Part shown: piece by piece, positions 1 to 5,153 of the stretch
Layout of the letters: each line of letters opens with the position of its first letter
Numbering within the stretch: position 1 is the first letter of the stretch
NCBI GenBank assembly: GCA_009936695.1
Contig: JAACEA010000273.1
Span: forward strand, 1 to 5,153
Reading direction: 5' to 3'
Length of the DNA: 5,153 nucleotides
Source of the DNA: Planctomycetia bacterium
Lineage (GTDB): Bacteria > Planctomycetota > Phycisphaerae > Phycisphaerales > SM1A02
Position numbers and translations under genes: made by a program
The notes under the pieces: generated by a model
Databases searched by the model: none
Told to the model about the DNA's origin: nothing
Seen by the model: only the letters and a program-made list of their open reading frames with translations

Positions 1-776
1 AAGTCGGCTCCGTCACCGTCCAGATCGGCGCCGATGACGCCGTCGTTCTGGACGAAGTGATCCACGAGCACGTCCGCGTCGATGGCATCCCCGGTCGGGG
101 TGCCGTCCCAGTTGGCGGGATCGGTGAACGAGGTGCCGTCGCCGCCGGCCCCGTTCCAGACGAGCGTCTGTGGCTCGAATTCCCCGCCCAGCGATCGAAC
201 GGCGCATCCATTGTCGCCCTCGGCGATGACTTCGAAGGTGAGTCCCTCGATGCCGGGCAGGCCGTCGTAGGTGAACTTGCCGGCATGCTCGGCGCGGAAC
301 GCGTCCGGCGTCTCGGCCGTGAATCGGACCACGGCGTCCGCGCCGACGAGATTCACGGTGGTGAGATTCACGGGATTGCCGCCTCCGGTGAAGACGAGGG
401 TGGCGTCGTTCGACAGCGTGATGTCGCAGTCGAGGGCGAAGAGCCGGGTCATCACACCACCCGAGAGATCGACGGTCGTGTACCGGATGCCGGCTCCGCC
501 CGCCATCTCGCCCGCCGTCATGGTGAGGCTTCCCTCGCCCGCCACCCAGCTGATCTGGGCGACGCCGCCCGGACAGCCGACGCACGCGTCCGGGGCGTCG
601 ATGACGAAGTCGTCCTCGAGGGCGGCGAGATCGATGATGGCGCCGGCGGGTGTCCAGTTGTCGGCATCCCCGAAGGAACTGCCGTCGCCGAGACCACTCC
701 AGGTGAGGGTGTCGGCCCTCGCGCCGAGGCCGATCGCACCGATGAGAAGCGTGGACGCGAGGATTCGCTGGGTCAT
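1..776 (-). CDS. Secreted module-repeat protein, paralogue of the downstream-of-sulfatase protein (3' end cut by window edge)
   Basis: 258 residues are visible; the reading frame is open to the left edge, so the C-terminus is missing. The start ATG at 776-774 is preceded by AAGGAG eight bases upstream. Residues 1-21 form a signal peptide (Arg4, hydrophobic core ILASTLLIGAIGLG, cleavage after ARA), so the protein is exported. The mature protein opens with TLTWSGLGDGSSFGDADNW (23-41). A Gly/Thr-rich stretch follows, with alternating hydrophobic residues (about 80-150), suggesting a beta-solenoid. A segment with AEHAGK (162-167) and GCAVRS (190-195) comes next. At 204-227 the opening module recurs (TLVWNGAGGDGTSF...NWDGTP), so a second repeat begins. 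The last visible residues read GADLDGDGAD, which could be either the inside of repeat two or the start of a Ca-binding tail. The protein aligns along its first repeat with the protein encoded at 886-1731. No catalytic motif is seen; a structural or adhesive surface role is inference only. Confidence 0.85.
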   Translation of the reverse strand, partial: MTQRILASTLLIGAIGLGARADTLTWSGLGDGSSFGDADNWTPAGAIIDLAALEDDFVIDAPDACVGCPGGVAQISWVAGEGSLTMTAGEMAGGAGIRYTTVDLSGGVMTRLFALDCDITLSNDATLVFTGGGNPVNLTTVNLVGADAVVRFTAETPDAFRAEHAGKFTYDGLPGIEGLTFEVIAEGDNGCAVRSLGGEFEPQTLVWNGAGGDGTSFTDPANWDGTPTGDAIDADVLVDHFVQNDGVIGADLDGDGAD

Positions 777-784
777 GTCGAAAA

Positions 785-790
785 CTCCTT
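785..790 (-). promoter_or_regulatory. Shine-Dalgarno for the 1-776 gene
   Basis: The minus strand reads AAGGAG, separated by eight bases from the ATG at 776. This is the strongest ribosome binding site in the window. It fixes this start against another ATG at 828, which opens only an Arg-rich non-coding frame. Confidence 0.7.
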
Positions 791-885
791 GCAGGTTGTT
801 CCCGGAAGACCGCCCGTTCGTCGGGCATCGTGTTGTTCGAACGAGATCACGGTCGTGCGACGATCGCCGCCCGTGGGAGAGGGAT

Positions 886-1731
886 CTAGGGGAGGTCGGG
901 ATACAGGAGCTCGCAATGGACGGGGCTCCCGCAGGGAGGGACTTCGGGGCCGGTGGCGCACGCCCCCCAGGACACGAGCATGACGCCAAGATCGGCGCCA
1001 TCCACGTCACCGTCGCCGTCGAGGTCCGCGAACGCCGCGGTCGTGCCCCACGCTCCCAGGAACATGCCGAGATCGGCACCGTCCACCCGGAGATCGCCAT
1101 CGAGATCGGCGGGGCAGATGTCCGGAACGACCGACAGGGCGCAACCCAGGCCGCCGTTGAGGTTCTCGAGCACGATGTTCTTGCCGACGATGGCCACGCT
1201 TCCGTTGACCGAGATCTTCGAGAGATGCTCGGCGATCACATCGCCCGGAACCTCGTTCAGAAAGTCGATGCCTGCACGCGTGGAACCGAGATCGACGACG
1301 GTGCCGTTGGGCAGGGGATCGAAGCCGCCCGAGAGCTCGATGCGTCCCGTGCCTTCGAGCCGGACCGTGCACCGACTGATCCATTGTCGTTCGACCGTGC
1401 CACCCGTCATGAACAGGAAACCGGCCTCGATCGCCTGACCTCCACCCCCGCGGGTGATCGTCCCGGCGTGGACGACGAGGCCGCCGTCGTCGGTGAAGTT
1501 CAGCGTGCTCGAGCCGGTGCGTCCGCCGACGGTCGCCAGGCTGTCGTCGATCACCAGGATCTCCGTGATGGCCGTGAGATCGATTCCCCCGTCGTCGGGG
1601 GTGCCGCTCCAGTTGGCCTGATCCGCCACGGAGATGCCGTCACCCTCTCCGGTCCAGAACAGGGTGGTCGTCCCGCCGTCGGCGAACGCGGCGAGGCCTG
1701 CTGCGGCGATGAGGAGGGTCGTGGCGATCAC
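886..1731 (-). CDS. Secreted protein with C-terminal dockerin-like Ca-binding pair
   Basis: 281 residues if it starts at GTG 1731-1729, whose last two bases overlap the TGA of the sulfatase (GTGA). There is no in-frame ATG nearby; GTG codons at 1746 and 1791 are alternatives. Residues 1-17 are hydrophobic (IATTLLIAAAGLAAFA), with likely cleavage after AFA. With this start the n-region has no positive charge, which is unusual. The mature part begins with TLFWTGEGDGISVADQANW (23-41), then a Gly/Thr-rich beta-type region (about 70-150), then AEHLSK (168-172 area) and GCALS (196-200). The same landmarks occur in the neighbour at 1-776, so the two are paralogues. Residues 206-258 hold two dockerin-type Ca loops. 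The protein ends with a 23-residue tail containing two Cys. It is exported and probably anchored or assembled through the dockerin; its ligand is unknown. Co-transcription with the sulfatase is very likely. Confidence 0.85.
   Translation of the reverse strand: MIATTLLIAAAGLAAFADGGTTTLFWTGEGDGISVADQANWSGTPDDGGIDLTAITEILVIDDSLATVGGRTGSSTLNFTDDGGLVVHAGTITRGGGGQAIEAGFLFMTGGTVERQWISRCTVRLEGTGRIELSGGFDPLPNGTVVDLGSTRAGIDFLNEVPGDVIAEHLSKISVNGSVAIVGKNIVLENLNGGLGCALSVVPDICPADLDGDLRVDGADLGMFLGAWGTTAAFADLDGDGDVDGADLGVMLVSWGACATGPEVPPCGSPVHCELLYPDLP
958..1116 (-). other. Dockerin-like domain (two EF-hand-type Ca loops)
   Basis: Residues 206-258 of the protein at 886-1731 contain two copies of a D-x-D-G-D-x-x-V-D-G-A-D-L-G pattern: ADLDGDLRVDGADLG, then ADLDGDGDVDGADLG. 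Each is followed by a short hydrophobic helix ending in W-G. The first copy has Leu-Arg where the second has Gly-Asp, so its Ca loop is less regular. Flanking Cys206 and Cys258 could close the domain with a disulfide. This tail is common on exported planctomycete proteins, where it need not imply a true cellulosome. Confidence 0.85.
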
Positions 1732-3197
1732 GGGCAGAAGGTCCACTCGGGGTAGATCGACGGCGACCGCATGGTCGTCATGAGCTCGCACAGGTGGCGG
1801 GCGATCTCGGGGTGACGGTCGACGATGTTCGTCGTCTCGTTGGGATCGGTCACGAGGTTGAAGAGCTGGATCGGGCCGTCGGGAACGCTCTGAGCGTTCA
1901 ATCGGACCGCCTTCCAGTCGCCGTCCCGGACGGCTTGCAGGCCGCTGCCGGAAGGCGTCTCCCAGTAGAGCGGATTGCGGGGGGTCTGGCCGGGTTCGCC
2001 CAGAAGCGTGGGTGCGATCGAGATCCCGTCCAGTTCGACGGTGGTCGTCGCGCCGCCGAGTTCCAACGCCGTCGGATAGAGGTCCCAGGATGCGACGGGG
2101 AAGTCGCTGGTGGTGTCGGGCTCGATGCGTCCGGGCCAGCGGGCGATGAAGGGCACGCGGACGCCGCCCTCCCAGAGCGAACCCTTCGCACCGCGAAGTC
2201 CGCCGCTTCCGTTGAAGAAGGCCGGGTCGTAGCCGCCGACGCTGTAGGTCGCGCCGTTGTCGCTGGTCACGATGATCAGGGTGTCCTCGTCGAGCCCGAG
2301 TTCGACGAGCTTGTCCATGATGCGACCGACGTCGCGATCCCAGCGAGTGATCATCGCCGCGTAGCGGGCGCGAGGGTTGTCGCAGGGGAGGTAGCCCGCG
2401 CCGCCGGTGTAGGGGGGATCGTTCCAGTCGAGGTCGAGGTACTCCTGCAGCGAGTCGGGCGGCACCTGCAACGCGAGGTGCGGCACTGGCGTCCAGTACA
2501 TCAGGAGCATGGGATCGTCGGCGTTCTGCTCGATCCAGGCGAGCGTCTCGTCGGCCATGAGGTCGGGAACGTACTGCTCGCCTTCGAGCGACCGGTCGTT
2601 GCCCGCGAGATCGACCTTCTCGAAGTTGCGCCAGACGTAGTAGGGGTAGTAGTTGTGGGCGTTGCGCTGGCAGAGGTAGCCGTACCAGAATCCGAACCCC
2701 TGGTAGAGCGGATGCCCGTGGATCTCGTCCGGGTTCGGGCCGCCGAGGCCCCACTTGCCGACCGCCGCGGTCTTGTAGCCCGCGTTGCGGAGTACGCGGC
2801 CGATCGTCTCGGTGCCGGGGAGCAGTCCACGCTGCCCGCCGTAGAGGCCGTCGAAGTTCGGGATCTCTCCGTTGTCCCGGATCTGGGTGTGACCGAGATG
2901 CTGCCCGGTGACCAGCGTCGACCGGCTCGGAGCGCAGACGCATGCGCCGGAGTAGCCGTGGGTGAAGAGCATGCCTTCCTTGCGGAGGCGGTCGATGTTC
3001 GGGGTCCGGATGAGGTCGCTGCCGGTGCAGCCGAGTTCGGCCGAACCCAGATCGTCCGCCATGATCACGAAGATGTTCGGTTGCCGTTCTCCCGGCGGCG
3101 CCTCGCGGGTCTCCCGCGCACCCTGCGCGACGGCGATCGTCGGCAGGGATGCGGCGAGCATTGCACCGACGAATACCAAGGGACGACCGATCTTCAT
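1728..3197 (-). CDS. Secreted sulfatase, Cys-type (formylglycine-dependent, arylsulfatase family)
   Basis: 489 residues, normal for the family. The ATG at 3197 has GGAG seven bases upstream and begins a good signal peptide (MKIGRP, hydrophobic 7-23, cleavage after AVA at 24), so the enzyme acts outside the cytoplasm. The frame is open upstream but reads Arg-rich low-quality sequence. Family landmarks: the metal pair Asp48-Asp49 in MADDLG; the active-site signature CAPSR at 88-92 followed by TG at 97-98, where Cys88 would be converted to formylglycine; Lys148 in GKWGLG; His240 in PVPH; Asp313-Asn314 in TSDNG; and Lys338 in LRGAKGS, followed by EGGVRVPF. It should hydrolyse sulfate esters using Ca. 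The His usual after GKW is Gly150. Substrate cannot be read from sequence; sulfated polysaccharide is likely given the setting. Its stop overlaps the start of the dockerin protein gene. A maturation enzyme for Cys88 is not in the window. Confidence 0.96.
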   Translation of the reverse strand: MKIGRPLVFVGAMLAASLPTIAVAQGARETREAPPGERQPNIFVIMADDLGSAELGCTGSDLIRTPNIDRLRKEGMLFTHGYSGACVCAPSRSTLVTGQHLGHTQIRDNGEIPNFDGLYGGQRGLLPGTETIGRVLRNAGYKTAAVGKWGLGGPNPDEIHGHPLYQGFGFWYGYLCQRNAHNYYPYYVWRNFEKVDLAGNDRSLEGEQYVPDLMADETLAWIEQNADDPMLLMYWTPVPHLALQVPPDSLQEYLDLDWNDPPYTGGAGYLPCDNPRARYAAMITRWDRDVGRIMDKLVELGLDEDTLIIVTSDNGATYSVGGYDPAFFNGSGGLRGAKGSLWEGGVRVPFIARWPGRIEPDTTSDFPVASWDLYPTALELGGATTTVELDGISIAPTLLGEPGQTPRNPLYWETPSGSGLQAVRDGDWKAVRLNAQSVPDGPIQLFNLVTDPNETTNIVDRHPEIARHLCELMTTMRSPSIYPEWTFCP

Positions 3198-3447
3198 CTC
3201 AGCGCTCCGCAGGAAGGGCGGCCTCACAGCGTAAGGGCAACCTGGCACGCCTCCAACAGAAAACTCGGCATCGTCGATACGAACACCTCCCTCGGCGTCG
3301 GCCCAACGCGGTCGGCGGGGATGGTGAGGCGATTCGAACGTCCGGCGCTCGCGTCGGGGACGCGATCGTTGACGCTGGGGTGATGCTCGCGATCGAACGG
3401 TCGCTCCGCGTCGTCGGATGATGGTGAATCTCACCCGGGGGCGAGAA
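3198..3447. other. Intergenic region between lipoprotein and sulfatase genes, likely holding the sulfatase promoter
   Basis: No convincing gene is present; frames open here are Arg/Pro-rich shadows. No clear -35/-10 pair could be recognised on the minus strand. The octamer CGCGATCG occurs at 3361-3368 and again at 3388-3395 (27 bp apart). GCGATTCGAACG (3329-3340) resembles GCGATCGAACG (3389-3399), differing by one T. These are candidates for regulator binding but are weak in so GC-rich a sequence. A 5-bp stem with a 3-base loop (GGTGA...TCACC, 3423-3435) lies 12 bp after the lipoprotein stop without a T-run, so it is not called a terminator. Confidence 0.35.
3205..3208 (-). promoter_or_regulatory. 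Shine-Dalgarno for the sulfatase
   Basis: GGAG on the minus strand, seven bases before the ATG at 3197. Together with the signal peptide that starts exactly there, it decides this start over an in-frame ATG at 3434. Confidence 0.55.
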
Positions 3448-3903
3448 TCAGTCCTCCGCCTCCGCTTTCACGAGTATGAAGCTCGAGGCAACGGGTTTCT
3501 CGCCCGGTTGGACGAGCACCATCCGAATCCGCTTCTGGCCGATCAGGGTTCCGTGGAGGTAGCCGTTCTCCTCGGTCTCCACGAGGTGTATCTCGCCGGT
3601 CTCGGGCACGAACGTGCCGACAAGCCGTTCCTCGCTCTGGTTCACCTTCATGTCACCGCTGTGACCGCCCGCCCCTTCGATCAGTCGCCAGCCGGCGGTG
3701 CCTTCGATCAATCCGTTCTCATCCACTTCGAGGACGAGGTACTTGTTGGTCTTGCTGCGACCGGCCGAGTTGATCGTGTGTCCGGTTCCCTTCCAGGTTC
3801 CGTTGAGATCTTCGTGTGAATGGGTGTGCTGGCATCCCCCGAGAACGAGCGCGGCGGTGCAGGCCACGGCGGGCAGTGCGAGGGTCGTCTTCTTCGTCGA
3901 CAT
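3448..3903 (-). CDS. Small exported lipoprotein of unknown family
   Basis: 151 residues from ATG 3903, chosen because GGAG lies six bases upstream (3910-3913) and because it gives a compact signal (MSTKKTTLALPAVACTAALV) ending in the lipobox LGGC. Cys24 would be lipidated by signal peptidase II processing. A longer start at 3930 adds nine Thr/Asp/Glu-containing residues and a poorer n-region. The mature N-terminus is His-rich (QHTHSHED, 25-32). The remainder looks all-beta: LNGTWKGTG (33-41), YLVLEVDENGLIEGT (55-69), ERLVGTF (92-98), GEIHLVETEENGYLHGTL (103-120), IRMVLVQ (126-132) and FILVKAEAED at the end. Repeated strand-turn-strand units with G-x-W and E-G/H-G turns suggest a small lipocalin-like barrel, but this is a guess from pattern; I do not recognise the family. 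It is separated from both neighbours by more than 150 bp and may have its own promoter. Confidence 0.85.
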   Translation of the reverse strand: MSTKKTTLALPAVACTAALVLGGCQHTHSHEDLNGTWKGTGHTINSAGRSKTNKYLVLEVDENGLIEGTAGWRLIEGAGGHSGDMKVNQSEERLVGTFVPETGEIHLVETEENGYLHGTLIGQKRIRMVLVQPGEKPVASSFILVKAEAED

Positions 3904-3909
3904 GGTGGT

Positions 3910-3913
3910 CTCC
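3910..3913 (-). promoter_or_regulatory. Shine-Dalgarno for the lipoprotein gene
   Basis: The minus strand reads GGAG six bases before the ATG at 3903. It favours this start over the in-frame ATG at 3930, which would place the same GGAG inside the coding region. Confidence 0.5.
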
Positions 3914-3992
3914 GTGGTGTCGCCGGACATGCGGCCACAGTTGGCAGGCCTTGCAGTCTCGGATCATCCGACGGTGTTCCCGTTGTCGAGAT

Positions 3993-4008
3993 GCACGATC
4001 CGCCGTGC
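3993..4008. other. Short hairpin between hydrolase and lipoprotein genes
   Basis: GCACG (3993-3997) and CGTGC (4004-4008) can pair as a perfect 5-bp stem around a 6-base loop. It sits 60-75 bp beyond the hydrolase stop and about 90 bp before the lipoprotein start. There is no T-run on either strand, so it is at best a weak transcript end or an operator half-site pair. Confidence 0.2.
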
Positions 4009-4029
4009 TGAACGCGGCCCGTTCCATGC

Positions 4030-4057
4030 CTCAGGTCCCCCCGGAACATCTCAGGTC
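4030..4057. repeat. Direct repeat pair CTCAGGTC, 20-bp period
   Basis: CTCAGGTC occurs at 4030-4037 and 4050-4057, exactly 20 bp start to start, between the hydrolase stop (4068) and the lipoprotein start (3903). Two turns of helix apart on the same face, they could be a regulator site for the lipoprotein gene. They also lie within GTTCC (4021-4025) and GGAAC (4043-4047), a short inverted pair. Chance is not excluded. Confidence 0.3.
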
Positions 4058-4067
4058 GAGTTCGGGG

Positions 4068-5153
4068 TCACCGGATCGGCACCCGGGTGTACGGAGCGCT
4101 GATGGGAATGACTCGTCGGTCGACCGTCATGGTGTGCGTCGTGACGAGGTCGATGGAACTCCGACCGGGTTCCAATTCGATCGACGCAGTCCACGTGCTT
4201 CCGCTGCCCGCCATCTCCGCCCAGTTGTTCTCGGGGAACAACTCGTAGAGATACCAGGCCGATCCGTCGGGGCCACGGTCGTACAACCAGAAGATCTTGC
4301 TTTCCTCGGGTTCGCCGCCTGCGGGGAACGTGACCGTGACCTCGAGCGTGTCGCCGTCGATCGCGGTGGTGATCTCGGGCGTCTCCAGTCCACCGCCGGC
4401 GCCGGTGAGCTGTTCCGCGAAGAACGCGGCGTCGACATCCTTGCTCGGCGCCTCGGGATGGCCGGCTCGGCCATGGCCGCCGTTGGGAACGATGTAGGTC
4501 CGCAGTCCGGGAAGCGCCGCCCCGGTGCCCGGCACGTCGTAGGCCACCCAGTCGTGGGATCCGGGCAGACTGAAGATCTCGACGCCGCGCTTGTTCAGTT
4601 CGTCCCAGTTCCGGCTCACGAAGAGGTCGTCGGCGACACGCTCGATGGCGGCCAGGACCTCGGCCGAAGTCCAGCCGAACGCGCCGGCGGATGCGACGAG
4701 ATTCTGAAATCCCTTGGCGTAGTAGTTCCAGGGCTGGTCCCCCTGAGGCAGTCCGGCGGCGCGGGCCGCGGCGAAGTCCTTGTTCGCGGACTCGACCTCG
4801 GCGATCGCGCTGGGATCGTGGGCCCGGATGGGGGTCTGGGTCGTGAAGGCATGCGTGCTTCGAACCGCGGTGATCCGTTCGTCATGGATCGAGGCGATGA
4901 GCGGGGTCATGCCGTTCTTCGAGTTGCCGTATGCGATGACCGGACCGGGAAGGAACAGTTCGTCATCGAACGCCGCGGTGATGGAACGCATCATGATCGC
5001 GCCCCACAGGTAGTACTCGCTGTACCGCCAGTCGAGGGTCTCCCCGAAACGGGCGCGGATCTGGCCTTTCTGCGGCAGATCGGGGTAGTAGCCCAGCGAC
5101 TTGATCTTCGTGGTCACCACGCCCGCCCCCGCGTCGAGTGCGATGCGATCGCT
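4068..5153 (-). CDS. Alpha/beta hydrolase, PhoPQ-activated-protein-like, with C-terminal beta domain (5' end cut by window edge)
   Basis: 361 residues are visible; the frame is open through the right edge, and GTG codons near 5120 and 5117 are internal, so the N-terminus and any signal peptide lie outside. The nucleophile elbow is GNSKNG (visible residues 76-81, Ser78), inside VIAYGNSKNGMTPLIASIHD, followed by the D-x-R-I/V-x-A segment usual for this fold. A later GSHDW (198-202) offers Asp201 as the acid. PNGGHG (223-228) offers His227, and the P-N-x-x-H arrangement is like that of PhoPQ-activated pathogenicity-related proteins. From about residue 258 a Thr/Val-rich segment (ITTAIDGDTLEVTVTFPAGG) and KIFWLYDRGPDG look like an added beta-sandwich, also as in that family. 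Expected chemistry is ester or peptide hydrolysis; the substrate is unknown. A carbohydrate esterase is possible given the nearby sulfatase. The subfamily call is moderate; the fold and triad are firmer. Confidence 0.85.
   Translation of the reverse strand, partial: SDRIALDAGAGVVTTKIKSLGYYPDLPQKGQIRARFGETLDWRYSEYYLWGAIMMRSITAAFDDELFLPGPVIAYGNSKNGMTPLIASIHDERITAVRSTHAFTTQTPIRAHDPSAIAEVESANKDFAAARAAGLPQGDQPWNYYAKGFQNLVASAGAFGWTSAEVLAAIERVADDLFVSRNWDELNKRGVEIFSLPGSHDWVAYDVPGTGAALPGLRTYIVPNGGHGRAGHPEAPSKDVDAAFFAEQLTGAGGGLETPEITTAIDGDTLEVTVTFPAGGEPEESKIFWLYDRGPDGSAWYLYELFPENNWAEMAGSGSTWTASIELEPGRSSIDLVTTHTMTVDRRVIPISAPYTRVPIR

Noticed and set aside
13..828. Minus-strand frame of 271 codons starting at ATG 828
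   Set aside because: The product is extremely Arg/His-rich and overlaps the better frame beginning at 776, which has a strong ribosome binding site and signal peptide.
858..876. Hairpin-like sequence after the dockerin gene as a rho-independent terminator
   Set aside because: The stem contains a wobble pair and only a few base pairs, and no T-run follows on the minus strand.
271..1755. Long plus-strand open frame (494 codons) opposite the two paralogues
   Set aside because: It spans two well-supported minus-strand genes and the gap between them. Its translation is rich in Arg, Asp and Ala without domain, signal or start context; such antisense frames are expected in high-GC coding DNA.
1732..2943. 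Extension of the dockerin protein upstream across the sulfatase in one continuous frame
   Set aside because: The extra 404 residues are Arg-rich shadow sequence inside the sulfatase gene; the signal peptide near 1731 marks the true N-terminus.
1794..3383. Plus-strand open frame of 529 codons opposite the sulfatase
   Set aside because: The opposite strand encodes an intact sulfatase with every family landmark. The antisense product has no recognisable motif and arises from codon bias.
3198..3434. N-terminal extension of the sulfatase by 79 residues
   Set aside because: The extension is Arg/Pro-rich and would bury the signal peptide that begins at 3197, where a GGAG is also correctly spaced.
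4801..4808. GCGATCGC octamer (also at 5145-5152), like the cyanobacterial HIP1 element
   Set aside because: Only two copies are seen, both within coding sequence rich in GATCG; the protein content does not suggest a cyanobacterium.

Overview
This high-GC window most likely comes from a planctomycete, probably of the class Phycisphaerae. The evidence is the Asp/Gly-rich dockerin-like tail ending in the typical 'VDGADLG...W' pattern, a secreted Cys-type sulfatase, and several exported proteins with very little cytoplasmic metabolism in view. The taxonomic call is inference from protein style; there is no rRNA or tRNA gene here. All five recognisable genes lie on the minus strand, so transcription runs from right to left. 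No mobile element, CRISPR array or RNA gene was seen.

In transcription order: (1) the C-terminal part of an alpha/beta hydrolase resembling PhoPQ-activated pathogenicity-related proteins (4068 to the right edge, N-terminus missing); (2) a 164-bp gap with a 20-bp-spaced direct repeat; (3) a small lipoprotein of unknown family (3448-3903); (4) a 250-bp gap with a few short repeats; (5) a secreted arylsulfatase-type enzyme (1728-3197); (6) a secreted protein ending in a dockerin-like Ca-binding pair (886-1731), whose probable GTG start overlaps the sulfatase stop; (7) after 109 bp, a paralogue of that protein (776 down to the left edge, C-terminus missing). The paralogue carries a second copy of the N-terminal module where its neighbour has the dockerin.

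Every protein whose N-terminus is visible carries an export signal: two signal-peptide proteins and a sulfatase cleaved by signal peptidase I, and one lipoprotein. A reasonable inference is an extracytoplasmic set for handling sulfated or esterified polysaccharide, in which the sulfatase removes sulfate esters and the dockerin/module proteins may act as surface or scaffold-associated structural proteins. Only the sulfatase and its overlapping partner are tightly linked. The gaps on either side of the lipoprotein gene are large enough for independent promoters. No cohesin, sulfatase-maturing enzyme, transporter or regulator is visible here.
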